A DNA stretch of 8,107 nucleotides from an uncultured Bacilli bacterium (GCA_944351345.1 CALVPO010000061.1:1-8107), one strand, 5' to 3'; counted from the stretch's first letter, positions 1-6,367 are shown. Notes: generated from the letters alone by a model not told the origin. Numbers and translations are program-made.

Positions 1-30
1 GTTTATGTTATGATGTCTTTTTTTAGTATT

Positions 31-57
31 AAAAAAATGCTGAAAATTTACTCAGCA
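31..57 (-). terminator. Rho-independent terminator of spoIVA
   Basis: Read on the minus strand, a 6-bp stem TGCTGA/TCAGCA (plus-strand 38-43 and 52-57) with an 8-nt loop is followed directly by a run of seven T (31-37). It lies about 40 nt past the spoIVA stop, as expected for an intrinsic terminator. The stem is short, but its G/C content stands out in this AT-rich sequence. Confidence 0.75.
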
Positions 58-98
58 CCCTTTAATGTCGAAGAACCCTTATTTTTCTATATAAAATT

Positions 99-1568
99 TT
101 AAATAACAATAGCAATCATATTATTAGAACCTTTATTTATAACTTTTGTAAGAGTTTGCCCTAATTTATATCTAATTGTATCCGGCATCATAGAAAGTTT
201 TGCTTGTATGCCCTCTTGAACAATGACATCCAAACTTCTACCAAAAATTTCACTCTTCCAAATATTATCACTATTAGTATCTTTTGTTAAATAATTAATA
301 AGTTCTTTACTTTGAAGCTCACTACCAATAATAGGTTCAAAAGTCGATTCAACATCTACCTTTATCATATGTATAGATGGGGCTTTAGCTTTAAGTTTAA
401 CTCCATATCTAGACCCTTGTTTAATAATTTCAGGAGTTTCTAATTTCATATCAGCAAGAGTAGGTGCCGCAATACCATATCCCGTTTGTTTTACCATCTT
501 TAAAGCTCCCTTAACCTGATCGTATTCTTTTTTAGCAATAGTTAATTCTTGAAACATTTTCATTAAACTTGCCTTAGAAGAAATATCAGAACCTATAATA
601 TCATTTAAGACTTTACTATATAACCCACTAGGAGCATCAAGTTGTATTGTTACCTCACCTAAAGAAGTATCAACATTAGAAATATAAGATTTCTCTATAA
701 ATTCACAATCTTTAAAACCATTTGTAATATTATCTATATCACGAAGTTTATTAATTTCAATAACACTTTCCCTTATCCTATTAATATATTCCATTTTTAA
801 ACTATGATCATGATTAAGAATAGCAATCCATTCAGGCATATTAACTCTAACTCCTTCAATTGGAAATTCATATAATGCTTCTTTTAAGATATCATACATT
901 TCTCTCTCTTGCATATTCTCAACACTAATAGGTATAACTGGCACTCCATAACTTTCTTTCAAACTATTAGCAAGTTTTTCCGTCTCAGGAAGCATAGGAT
1001 GAACAGAATTTAAAATAACAATAAATGGTTTACCAATATTTTTAAGTTCATTAACAACCTGTTCTTCAGCAGCTACATACTCATTTCTAGGAATTTCTCC
1101 AATTGAACCATCAGTAGTCATAACAATACCAATAGTAGAATGATCTTTTATAACTTTCTCTGTTCCAATTTCTGCCGCCTCAACAAAAGGAATAGGATCA
1201 GAGTACCATGGAGTCATAACCATTCTAGGACCATTTTCATCTTCATATCCCTTAGCAGCATCAATAACATACCCAACACAATCAACCATTCTAATAGATG
1301 CACTAAAATCATCAATTTGGATAGAAGCAGCCGTAGCCGGAACAAACTTAGGTTCTGTAGTCATAATTGTCTTACCGGCAGCCGATTGAGGCAATTCATC
1401 TAAGGTCCTTTTTCTTTCAAATTCATCAGGAATATTAGGAATAACCAAACTTTCCATAAACTTTTTTATAAAAGTACTCTTACCCGTTCTAACCGCCCCA
1501 ACAACACCTAAATATATATCACCACCACATCTCTCAGAAATACTCTTTATAACATCTATTTTTTCCAT
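99..1568 (-). CDS. spoIVA: Stage IV sporulation protein A (spore coat morphogenetic ATPase)
   Basis: SpoIVA is a cytoskeleton-like ATPase made in the mother cell. It polymerises on the forespore surface, anchored by SpoVM, and forms the base on which the coat is built; it is also needed for cortex formation. The 489-residue protein is full length for the family (about 490). Seen directly: an N-terminal TRAFAC-type domain with Walker A GAVRTGKS (residues 24-31), the SpoIVA signature DELPQSAAGKTIMTTEPKF (about 57-75) with the paired sensor threonines near 70-71, and the Walker B-like VDCVG near 95-99. Further family-specific blocks are YEDENGPRM, KMVKQTGYGIAAP, APSIHMIKVDVES and IFGRSLDVIVQEGIQAKLS. 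The C terminus is intact. The start is the ATG at 1566-1568 (MEKIDV), which matches known SpoIVA N termini; a GTG four codons upstream is the Shine-Dalgarno itself. It is the last gene of the minus-strand block and has its own terminator. It is expected to be sigma-E controlled. Confidence 0.98.
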   Translation of the reverse strand: MEKIDVIKSISERCGGDIYLGVVGAVRTGKSTFIKKFMESLVIPNIPDEFERKRTLDELPQSAAGKTIMTTEPKFVPATAASIQIDDFSASIRMVDCVGYVIDAAKGYEDENGPRMVMTPWYSDPIPFVEAAEIGTEKVIKDHSTIGIVMTTDGSIGEIPRNEYVAAEEQVVNELKNIGKPFIVILNSVHPMLPETEKLANSLKESYGVPVIPISVENMQEREMYDILKEALYEFPIEGVRVNMPEWIAILNHDHSLKMEYINRIRESVIEINKLRDIDNITNGFKDCEFIEKSYISNVDTSLGEVTIQLDAPSGLYSKVLNDIIGSDISSKASLMKMFQELTIAKKEYDQVKGALKMVKQTGYGIAAPTLADMKLETPEIIKQGSRYGVKLKAKAPSIHMIKVDVESTFEPIIGSELQSKELINYLTKDTNSDNIWKSEIFGRSLDVIVQEGIQAKLSMMPDTIRYKLGQTLTKVINKGSNNMIAIVI

Positions 1569-1574
1569 AAACAA

Positions 1575-1580
1575 CCTCAC
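1575..1580 (-). promoter_or_regulatory. Shine-Dalgarno that fixes the spoIVA start
   Basis: The minus strand reads GTGAGG, a six-base spacer, then ATG (1568). The GTG at 1578-1580 is in frame and would add four residues (MRLF), but it is part of the ribosome binding site. No SpoIVA I know begins before the MEK sequence. The start is therefore at 1568, not 1580. Confidence 0.85.
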
Positions 1581-1595
1581 TCTCTATTCAATTTA

Positions 1596-1624
1596 ATATT
1601 ATGTAAAACAAAACTATTTATTAT
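1596..1624 (-). promoter_or_regulatory. Candidate sporulation (sigma-E-like) promoter of spoIVA
   Basis: The minus strand carries CATAATAT (plus 1596-1603), which agrees at 6 of 8 positions with the sigma-E -10 consensus CATACAAT. Upstream by 14 nt is a poor -35, ATAATAA (1618-1624). A start near 1589 would give a leader of about 20 nt containing the Shine-Dalgarno. A promoter is expected here because the spoVIF terminator lies just upstream and spoIVA is sigma-E dependent in Bacillus subtilis. In such AT-rich DNA the match could be chance. Confidence 0.3.
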
Positions 1625-1631
1625 AAAAAAT

Positions 1632-1658
1632 AAAAAAATTAGACATAAAATCTAATTT
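1632..1658 (-). terminator. Rho-independent terminator of spoVIF, overlapping its stop codon
   Basis: Read on the minus strand, a perfect 8-bp stem AAATTAGA/TCTAATTT (plus 1651-1658 and 1636-1643) with a 7-nt loop runs into seven T, with further T-rich sequence beyond. The 5' arm includes two bases of the spoVIF TAA (1657-1659), so the hairpin starts inside the stop codon. It separates spoVIF from spoIVA, which implies independent transcription of spoIVA. Confidence 0.75.
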
Positions 1659-1905
1659 AATTATCCAAATATTTATTCAAATCTTTAGGAACACCATCAT
1701 TAAGAACAGTATCTATAATTTTTTTCTCTTTCTCAGGACTAACTTCTCTACCAGTAATCTTAGCTATATCCTGAATAACTTCCTTTAAAGTATCCTCATT
1801 TTTCATATTAGAACCTTGAAGCTTACTTGCCAAAGAAAGAATAGTTTGCTTATCTACATTAGTTTTCTTTTCCACTTTTTTAAAAAAACCATCTGAAAAT
1901 GCCAT
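1657..1905 (-). CDS. spoVIF: Stage VI sporulation protein F-like small protein
   Basis: This 82-residue protein resembles the SpoVIF (YjcC) family of about 80-90 residues. In Bacillus subtilis the family is needed for late coat assembly and spore resistance, in the mother cell. Seen directly: an N-terminal FFKKVEKKTNVDK stretch, then a helix LASKLQGSNMKNEDTL, then VIQDIAKITGREVSPEKEKKI and a short C-terminal tail. The same order of conserved positions (FFK..EKKT, LA..LQ..N..DE.T, VI...A) is what I remember of SpoVIF. It has no signal peptide or membrane segment and is highly charged and helical. The start at 1905 follows a very strong TAGGAGG site with a 7-nt T spacer, suggesting high translation. 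It sits between the 173-residue gene and spoIVA, fitting a sporulation role. Assignment rests on memory of the family, not on a search. Confidence 0.85.
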   Translation of the reverse strand: MAFSDGFFKKVEKKTNVDKQTILSLASKLQGSNMKNEDTLKEVIQDIAKITGREVSPEKEKKIIDTVLNDGVPKDLNKYLDN

Positions 1906-1936
1906 AAAAAAACCTCCTACATTATTCTATGTAAGA

Positions 1937-1971
1937 GATGTATAAAATTTAATAAATAATACCTATATAAC
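1937..1971 (-). promoter_or_regulatory. Upstream region of spoVIF, weak promoter candidate
   Basis: The 66-nt gap between the 173-residue gene and spoVIF shows no convincing terminator. It contains TATACATC on the minus strand (plus 1937-1944), which shares the ATACA core of the sigma-E -10 and would give a leader of about 25 nt. No good -35 is visible. spoVIF may have its own sporulation promoter here, or receive read-through from the engB operon, or both. Confidence 0.2.
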
Positions 1972-2493
1972 TTATATTTTATTTTTATATTTTCTTGCCA
2001 AAACCTTAACTTTAAAATTTAATCTTTCTATACTTAATCCTTTATTATATAAATTAATTAATTCATCTTGTAATTTTAAAGCCAAAATATATTTTTTATC
2101 ATCACTATCTATTATGAAGTGATTTAAATATTCTTCATAACTTAATAATTCTTCACTAGGATTTTCTAATATATAAATTTTTTCATATAATATAGGTAAA
2201 GCTTCAGAATCAAGTCCTATTATAAACTTTTTACCTATTTTTTTATATAATAAATAAAAATGAATATATTCATGAATATTTATAAGAATAGTTTTATCGT
2301 CATAAATATAAGGTACACAAGCCTTAATTTTTATAAGCCTCCCTGATTTATCAAAACTATAATAACATCCTATAAAATCTCTAAATTCTTCATTAGAATA
2401 ATCAAAAATTAAAGAGTTACTCTGAAAGTATTTAAGAATATCCTTATCATATAAATTATGCTTGTCCAAAAACCCTATAAACTTATTATACAA
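1972..2493 (-). CDS. Putative zinc metallopeptidase-like protein (HEYIH motif), uncharacterised
   Basis: I do not recognise this 173-residue protein by name. A zincin-type HExxH motif, HEYIH, is at residues 74-78 inside a predicted helix (INIHEYIHFYLLYK). About 20-26 residues further on is SEALPILYEKIY, with Glu98 and Glu104 as candidates for a third zinc ligand in a gluzincin-like arrangement. It has no signal peptide and no clear membrane segment, so it is probably cytosolic. The start is TTG (2491-2493). The codon just before it is an in-frame TAA, and the protein contains no other methionine, so no upstream or ATG start is possible. A GAGGAA Shine-Dalgarno lies 9 nt upstream, inside the last codons of der. 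Only 4 nt separate it from der, suggesting translational coupling. The position is close to where gpsA often lies between der and spoIVA, but it shows no NAD-binding GxGxxG motif and is half the length. Peptidase activity is inferred from the motif only. Confidence 0.8.
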   Translation of the reverse strand: MYNKFIGFLDKHNLYDKDILKYFQSNSLIFDYSNEEFRDFIGCYYSFDKSGRLIKIKACVPYIYDDKTILINIHEYIHFYLLYKKIGKKFIIGLDSEALPILYEKIYILENPSEELLSYEEYLNHFIIDSDDKKYILALKLQDELINLYNKGLSIERLNFKVKVLARKYKNKI

Positions 2494-2497
2494 TTAT

Positions 2498-3811
2498 TTA
2501 TTCCTCGCCTCTATTCTTAAACTGAAGAATAATAGGAGTTCCCTCTAAGTCAAAATTTTCTCTTAATTTATTTTCTAAATATCTTTTATATGAGAAATGA
2601 ACTAATCCTTTACTGTTTACATTAAAAGTGAATTTAGGAGGCTTTGTCCCACTTTGATTAACAAAAAATATTTTTAATCTACGACCTTTATAAGAAGGAG
2701 GTTGATTCAACATAACAGCATCTCTAATAACATCATTTAAAACACTAGTTTTAAATTCTTTTAAAGAATTATTATATACTTTATTAACCTCAGGCATTAA
2801 AGTATGAATTCTTTTTTTAGTCTTAGCAGATAAAAACACTATTGGAACAAATGATAAAAATTGAAATTCTGCTCGCATTAAATTAGTAAAAGACTTTATA
2901 TCATTTTTATCATTAACAGTATCCCATTTATTAACAACTAAAACAATAGGTTTACCAGCATCAAGAGCATAACTAGCAATATGTTTATCATGTTCAATAA
3001 TCCCTTCTTCTGCATTAATAACGATTACACAGACATCACTACGTTCAATTGCTTTCATACTCCTAATAGCACTATATTTCTCGATACTCTCATATATTTT
3101 TCCTTTTTTTCTAAGACCTGCAGTATCAATAGCAATATAATCTTTACCATCATATCTAAATTCAGTATCAACAGCATCTCTAGTAGTACCAGCAACATCA
3201 CTAACAATAGCTTTCTCTTCGTTCAAAAGTGCATTAACTAAACTACTTTTACCAACATTAGGTCTACCAATAATACAGAACTTAATTTTATTATCATCAT
3301 AACTAACATCACTAACAGGTTTAAAATCACTAGTAATCATATCAAGTAGCTCTGTTATACCTATATTATGTTCTCCACTAACAGGAATTATTTTTTCAAA
3401 ACCAAGCTCATAAAAATTATAAATATAGTCCATTCTATTTTTATTATCAATTTTATTAACAGCAACTATAACATTTTTATGAGATTTTTTAAGCATATCC
3501 CTAATAACATAATCATTTTGATTAAGCTCTTCCTTACCATCAACAATAAAAACTATAACATCAGCCTCATCTATAGCAATAGAAGCTTGTATTTTTATTT
3601 CATCATTAAATAAATCTTTACTAACATCAATTCCACCAGTATCAATTAAATGAAATTTATAGTTATTATAATTAACATCACCATATATTCTATCTCTAGT
3701 AACACCTGGTGTATCTTCAATAATTGATATTTTTTTTCCAACTAATCTATTAAAAATAGTACTCTTACCAACATTAGGCCTTCCAACTAAACATACAGTA
3801 GGTATTTTCAT
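2498..3811 (-). CDS. der: Ribosome assembly GTPase Der (EngA)
   Basis: Der is an essential tandem-GTPase that acts in late 50S ribosomal subunit assembly in the cytoplasm. The 437-residue length is standard. The first G domain shows GRPNVGKS (10-17), the switch region DTPGVTRD (33-40), DTGG (57-60) and NKID (119-122). The second shows GRPNVGKS (182-189), VAGTTRD (206-212), DTAG (229-232) followed by LRKKGK, and NKWD (294-297). A C-terminal KH-like domain spans about 355-437, including the RRLKIFFVNQSGTKPP segment that is typical of the family. All nucleotide-binding motifs are intact. The ATG at 3809-3811 follows a strong AGAGGTGAT site that overlaps the TAG stop of the upstream 144-residue gene, so the two are probably coupled. 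Downstream, the 173-residue gene begins after 4 nt. Confidence 0.98.
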   Translation of the reverse strand: MKIPTVCLVGRPNVGKSTIFNRLVGKKISIIEDTPGVTRDRIYGDVNYNNYKFHLIDTGGIDVSKDLFNDEIKIQASIAIDEADVIVFIVDGKEELNQNDYVIRDMLKKSHKNVIVAVNKIDNKNRMDYIYNFYELGFEKIIPVSGEHNIGITELLDMITSDFKPVSDVSYDDNKIKFCIIGRPNVGKSSLVNALLNEEKAIVSDVAGTTRDAVDTEFRYDGKDYIAIDTAGLRKKGKIYESIEKYSAIRSMKAIERSDVCVIVINAEEGIIEHDKHIASYALDAGKPIVLVVNKWDTVNDKNDIKSFTNLMRAEFQFLSFVPIVFLSAKTKKRIHTLMPEVNKVYNNSLKEFKTSVLNDVIRDAVMLNQPPSYKGRRLKIFFVNQSGTKPPKFTFNVNSKGLVHFSYKRYLENKLRENFDLEGTPIILQFKNRGEE

Positions 3812-3821
3812 AATATCACCT

Positions 3822-4256
3822 CTACCTTATTCTAATTCCCTTATTAACTATATCTTCACAATCTTTATAAATAATATTGCTATCCCAAAGCTTATTATAC
3901 ATAGTATAATATTTATTATTATAATAATATAAATCATCATATAAATTTATAGCATCAGGCTCAAAATCTATTTCATTCATAAAATAACTATCAATATGAA
4001 ATCTAATTTTAACATCTATATCTTTACCATATTTATAAACATTATTAATCTCAATAATCATCCCAAAATCATAATTAACATAAACATCAATATCACAAAG
4101 ACCACTTACATTATATTTTCTCTTTATTTTAACTAATATATCTTTAAATATATCAGTAACATTATCAATATCAAATAAATCAAAATTATCAATAGACTCT
4201 TTATATATCTTAATTATAAATAAACTACCATCATTATTTATAATCAAACCAATCAC
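3822..4256 (-). CDS. Conserved-looking hypothetical protein between engB and der
   Basis: I do not recognise this 144-residue protein. It is soluble, acidic and rich in Asp, Ile, Tyr and Asn, with no signal peptide, membrane segment, cysteine pair or nucleotide-binding motif. By eye the fold is alpha/beta: strands at about 2-6 and 12-18, a helix at about 33-47, strands at about 55-60, 66-71 and 80-88, then an aromatic-rich C-terminal part (YDDLYYYNNKYY, about 106-117). It starts 27 nt after engB and ends 10 nt before der, its TAG overlapping the der Shine-Dalgarno, so it is almost certainly co-transcribed with both GTPases. The start is uncertain: GTG at 4254-4256 lacks a clear ribosome site, whereas TTG at 4245-4247 (codon 4) has GGTGA 5 nt upstream. 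Codon use is even more A/T-biased than in its neighbours. That it is a real gene follows from the open frame and tight spacing; its function is unknown. Confidence 0.8.
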   Translation of the reverse strand: MIGLIINNDGSLFIIKIYKESIDNFDLFDIDNVTDIFKDILVKIKRKYNVSGLCDIDVYVNYDFGMIIEINNVYKYGKDIDVKIRFHIDSYFMNEIDFEPDAINLYDDLYYYNNKYYTMYNKLWDSNIIYKDCEDIVNKGIRIR

Positions 4257-4283
4257 CCAAAGTAATGTATGATAAATATATAA

Positions 4284-4874
4284 TTATGTTCTATCTATAA
4301 TTTCTAATATTCTCTCATGTACCTCTTTTTTTCCAGTTTTATTAACAACCGAAAATAAAATTATATTATCCTCATCAATCATATTAAGGGTATCCTTAAT
4401 AATTTTTGTATTCTTATCATAACTATTACGTGAAACTTTATCACTCTTAGTAGCAATAATAGTAACAGGAATATTATAATATTTTAAATAATTATACATT
4501 AAAACATCATCTTCAGTAGGTTTATGTCTAAAGTCAACAAGCATAAAGACTTCTTTTAAATTTTCTCTCATTTTTAAATAGTCTTCAATAATCATTCCAA
4601 ATTTATTTTTTAACTTTTTACTAACTTTAGCAAATCCATAACCAGGGACATCTACTAAATAAAATTCTTTGTTTATTAAATAAAAATTTAAGGTTTGTGT
4701 CTTACCAGGAATAGAGCTAGTTCTAGCTAAATTTTTTCTATTAATAAGTGTATTAATAAAACTACTCTTACCTACATTACTTCTGCCTACTAATAAAAAT
4801 TCAGGTTTATTATCAGTAGGGTACTGACTTCTCCTAACAGCAGAAGTAACAAAATCAACACTACTAATTTTCAT
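4284..4874 (-). CDS. engB: Ribosome biogenesis GTP-binding protein EngB (YsxC/YihA)
   Basis: EngB is an essential GTPase required for maturation of the 50S ribosomal subunit. The length of 196 residues is normal. Motifs seen: G1 GRSNVGKS (30-37), the family-typical G2 segment PGKTQTLNFY (56-65), G3 DVPGYGFA (75-82), the VDFRHKPT segment (113-120), and G4 TKSD (142-145). The G5 region reads FSVVNKTG, where the family usually has FSS..K.G, a mild variation. The ATG at 4872-4874 has a strong AAGGAGAG site 6-8 nt upstream. It is the first gene of the minus-strand operon, with a sigma-A-type promoter just upstream. In Bacillus subtilis engB lies next to lon; here it is linked to der instead. Confidence 0.97.
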   Translation of the reverse strand: MKISSVDFVTSAVRRSQYPTDNKPEFLLVGRSNVGKSSFINTLINRKNLARTSSIPGKTQTLNFYLINKEFYLVDVPGYGFAKVSKKLKNKFGMIIEDYLKMRENLKEVFMLVDFRHKPTEDDVLMYNYLKYYNIPVTIIATKSDKVSRNSYDKNTKIIKDTLNMIDEDNIILFSVVNKTGKKEVHERILEIIDRT

Positions 4875-4898
4875 TGAAATCTCTCCTTCAGTGCCACT

Positions 4899-4927
4899 AT
4901 TATACCAAAAAAAAAGAAAATAATCAA
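4899..4927 (-). promoter_or_regulatory. Sigma-A promoter of the engB operon
   Basis: The minus strand carries TTGATT (plus 4922-4927), a 17-nt T-rich spacer, and a perfect TATAAT (plus 4899-4904). The expected start, about 7 nt downstream, gives a leader of under 20 nt that holds the engB Shine-Dalgarno. Both hexamers and the ideal spacing make this the best vegetative promoter in the window. It probably drives engB, the 144-residue gene, der and the 173-residue gene. Confidence 0.75.
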
Positions 4928-5013
4928 ATTATTAATATTAAGATTTAAAAGTCACTAAATTTTTTACTAAACACTTCTATATAATTAAATTAAAACACCT
5001 CACAAAAATTAGG

Positions 5014-5066
5014 TATATTATAGTTGATAAAAAGTAATAATTATGTAATAATTAAATCGAGGTGAT
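5014..5066 (+). promoter_or_regulatory. Upstream region and ribosome site of the 357-residue gene
   Basis: A strong GAGGTGAT Shine-Dalgarno (5059-5066) lies just before the ATG at 5070 and fixes the start. Possible -10 elements are TATATT or TATTAT (5014-5021), but neither has a recognisable -35 at 17 nt. TTGATA (5024-5029), 16 nt before TAATAA (5046-5051), would place the start almost on the ribosome site. The ribosome site is secure; the promoter is not located. The gene is divergent from engB across a 195-nt gap. Confidence 0.4.
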
Positions 5067-5069
5067 ATT

Positions 5070-6143
5070 ATGTTAGAAAAAACCAAATTATTAATAGGAG
5101 CCTATTACATAGATAATCCAAAATTTGCTCAGATAGATGAAATATTTAAATATATTAGTGATGAAGGAGAACCAATTACAAATGAATTAGATGAAATACA
5201 AAAACAATTTTTAAATTCCCAAATAGCTGAATTTAAAGAAAGTTATAGTTTTCTAGAAAAAAATAGACCTAATTTATTAAAAATTAATAATGAAGAATTA
5301 TCTAAAGTATTTATAAACATGATAGATAAATTTTATGAAGAATTTAATTTAAAAAATTGCGATAAACCCAAAGTTAGTATAGTAAAAAAATTTCCACATC
5401 CTTTTGAAAATGCTAATTATAAAGCTATGAATTTCAATGAACATCAAGCAGAAAAATTCAATGTAGAAAAAGGAATATATCTACTAGAAAAATATACTGC
5501 TCATGGAATTTCAGAGATAATGTTAGCACATGAATTAATGCACTTTGTAGTCGGAGAAATGACTAAAAAAAATAATCAAATTTCTCAATCACCATTTTTT
5601 GAAGAAGGAATAGTAGATTTTATGGGATTATATCTTTTATTAAAATATAACTTCATAGATGAAAAATGTATAAAAAATTGGTTAATATTTGGTAGAGGAA
5701 ATTGTACAGAGAATTATATTGGCAGCATATATTTTAGAGAATCTAAACAAATATTATGGATAGCCAAAACATCAGGTATAGAAGAAGTAATAAAAATTAT
5801 AAAAAGTGGACAAAATGGTCTTTCTAACTTAAGTATGAAAAATTACTGTGATAAAAAAGTAGAACCAACAAAAGATGAATTTTTAAATAAATTAATTTCA
5901 TACTATGACTATGCTCTTACAAACTTTTCTATTAGTGCAAAAGAAAATTATGTATTTAAAAATACTCTAAACTTAGTAAATGGTAAAAATTTAGATGAAC
6001 TCTTGCTAAATGAACTAGAAAAAGAAGAAATAGAACAAGTTATAAATAACTTAACAAAAAAAGGATTAATGTATATAGTTGATAAAAAAGTATATAATCC
6101 AAATAATTGCTCTATAGATACAATGAAAATAAAATTAATATGA
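5070..6143 (+). CDS. Putative zinc metallopeptidase (gluzincin-like, HELMH...EEG)
   Basis: This 357-residue protein is not one I can name. Seen directly: the zincin motif AHELMHFVVGE with His154, Glu155 and His158, and about 20 residues on SPFFEEGIVDFMGLY with Glu178/Glu179 and Gly180. That HExxH plus (E)EG(I/L)xxxxG pattern is typical of gluzincin peptidases such as the peptidase-MA-like group, where the downstream Glu is the third zinc ligand. The N-terminal part (1-100) is mainly helical. The C-terminal part (about 307-357: LLLNELEKEEIEQVINNLTKKG, then short strands) resembles a winged-helix-like or small alpha/beta module. There is no signal peptide or hydrophobic segment, so it is probably cytosolic. 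The start is supported by GAGGTGAT; the stop is TGA. It is a single-gene unit ended by the hairpin at 6187-6217, unrelated by operon to engB or pyrG. Substrate is unknown, and catalysis is inferred from motifs only. Confidence 0.85.
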   Translation: MLEKTKLLIGAYYIDNPKFAQIDEIFKYISDEGEPITNELDEIQKQFLNSQIAEFKESYSFLEKNRPNLLKINNEELSKVFINMIDKFYEEFNLKNCDKPKVSIVKKFPHPFENANYKAMNFNEHQAEKFNVEKGIYLLEKYTAHGISEIMLAHELMHFVVGEMTKKNNQISQSPFFEEGIVDFMGLYLLLKYNFIDEKCIKNWLIFGRGNCTENYIGSIYFRESKQILWIAKTSGIEEVIKIIKSGQNGLSNLSMKNYCDKKVEPTKDEFLNKLISYYDYALTNFSISAKENYVFKNTLNLVNGKNLDELLLNELEKEEIEQVINNLTKKGLMYIVDKKVYNPNNCSIDTMKIKLI

Positions 6144-6186
6144 TTCATATTATTAAAAAAATATTTTAAAATATAAAAAAATGAAT

Positions 6187-6217
6187 AAAAAACCATAAGC
6201 ATAGCTAGTGGTTTTTT
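6187..6217 (+). terminator. Rho-independent terminator after the 357-residue gene (possibly bidirectional)
   Basis: A perfect 9-bp stem AAAAAACCA (6187-6195) / TGGTTTTTT (6209-6217) encloses a 13-nt loop that can add an inner AGC/GCT pairing around ATA. The 3' arm itself supplies the T-run on the plus strand and the 5' A-run supplies one on the minus strand, so it could work both ways. It begins 43 nt after the TGA and isolates the gene from pyrG. Confidence 0.85.
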
Positions 6218-6329
6218 CTCTAACATTATACCTAACATCCAGACTATAATTATAAGTATAATTTATATCCTAATTTTTAACTTTTTTATTTTCCATAAAT
6301 TTTAAATAGAATACTAATAGATAACATTA

Positions 6330-6358
6330 AAGACAAAATATAAAATATATGATATCAT
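6330..6358 (+). promoter_or_regulatory. Candidate sigma-A promoter of pyrG
   Basis: AAGACA (6330-6335, 4 of 6 to TTGACA) is followed after exactly 17 nt by TATCAT (6353-6358, 5 of 6 to TATAAT). Transcription would begin near 6364-6366, giving a leader of about 50 nt. The -10 lies within a perfect 10-bp palindrome ATGATATCAT (6349-6358), which might be an operator or chance. A promoter is needed here because a strong terminator lies upstream. The rest of the gap, 6218-6329, is featureless AT-rich sequence. Confidence 0.45.
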
Positions 6359-6367
6359 TAAATAGAG

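Noticed and set aside
1140..1403. Open frame on the plus strand opposite spoIVA
   Set aside because: It is fully antisense to a conserved, intact spoIVA, has low-complexity composition and no ribosome site.
1923..1931. CATAGAATA on the minus strand, a perfect sigma-K -10 match (CATAnnnTA) upstream of spoVIF
   Set aside because: It ends only 5 nt before the AGGAGG ribosome site, so transcription would begin inside that site, and there is no AC-type -35 at the right distance.
2981..3613. Two open frames on the plus strand opposite der (2981-3241 and 3368-3613)
   Set aside because: Both are mirror frames of the conserved der coding sequence, rich in Asn, Ile and Phe, as AT-rich antisense frames are.
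3822..4256. Idea that the 144-residue acidic protein is an immunity protein or antitoxin
   Set aside because: There is no toxin partner nearby, and its neighbours are two housekeeping GTPases with operon-like spacing.
6141..6143. Possible reassignment of TGA to tryptophan, suggested by the Mollicute-like base composition
   Set aside because: Tryptophans checked use TGG, and reading through this TGA adds only nine residues before TAA and no sensible domain; the standard code suffices.
6161..6174. 14-nt palindrome ATATTTTAAAATAT after the 357-residue gene
   Set aside because: It consists only of A and T, lacks a following T-run and is likely by chance in this composition; the clear terminator lies just downstream.
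5948..6238. Minus-strand frame of 96 residues with a hydrophobic N terminus, overlapping the end of the 357-residue gene
   Set aside because: Its first codons run through the terminator hairpin at 6187-6217 and the rest is antisense to the metallopeptidase gene; there is no convincing ribosome site.
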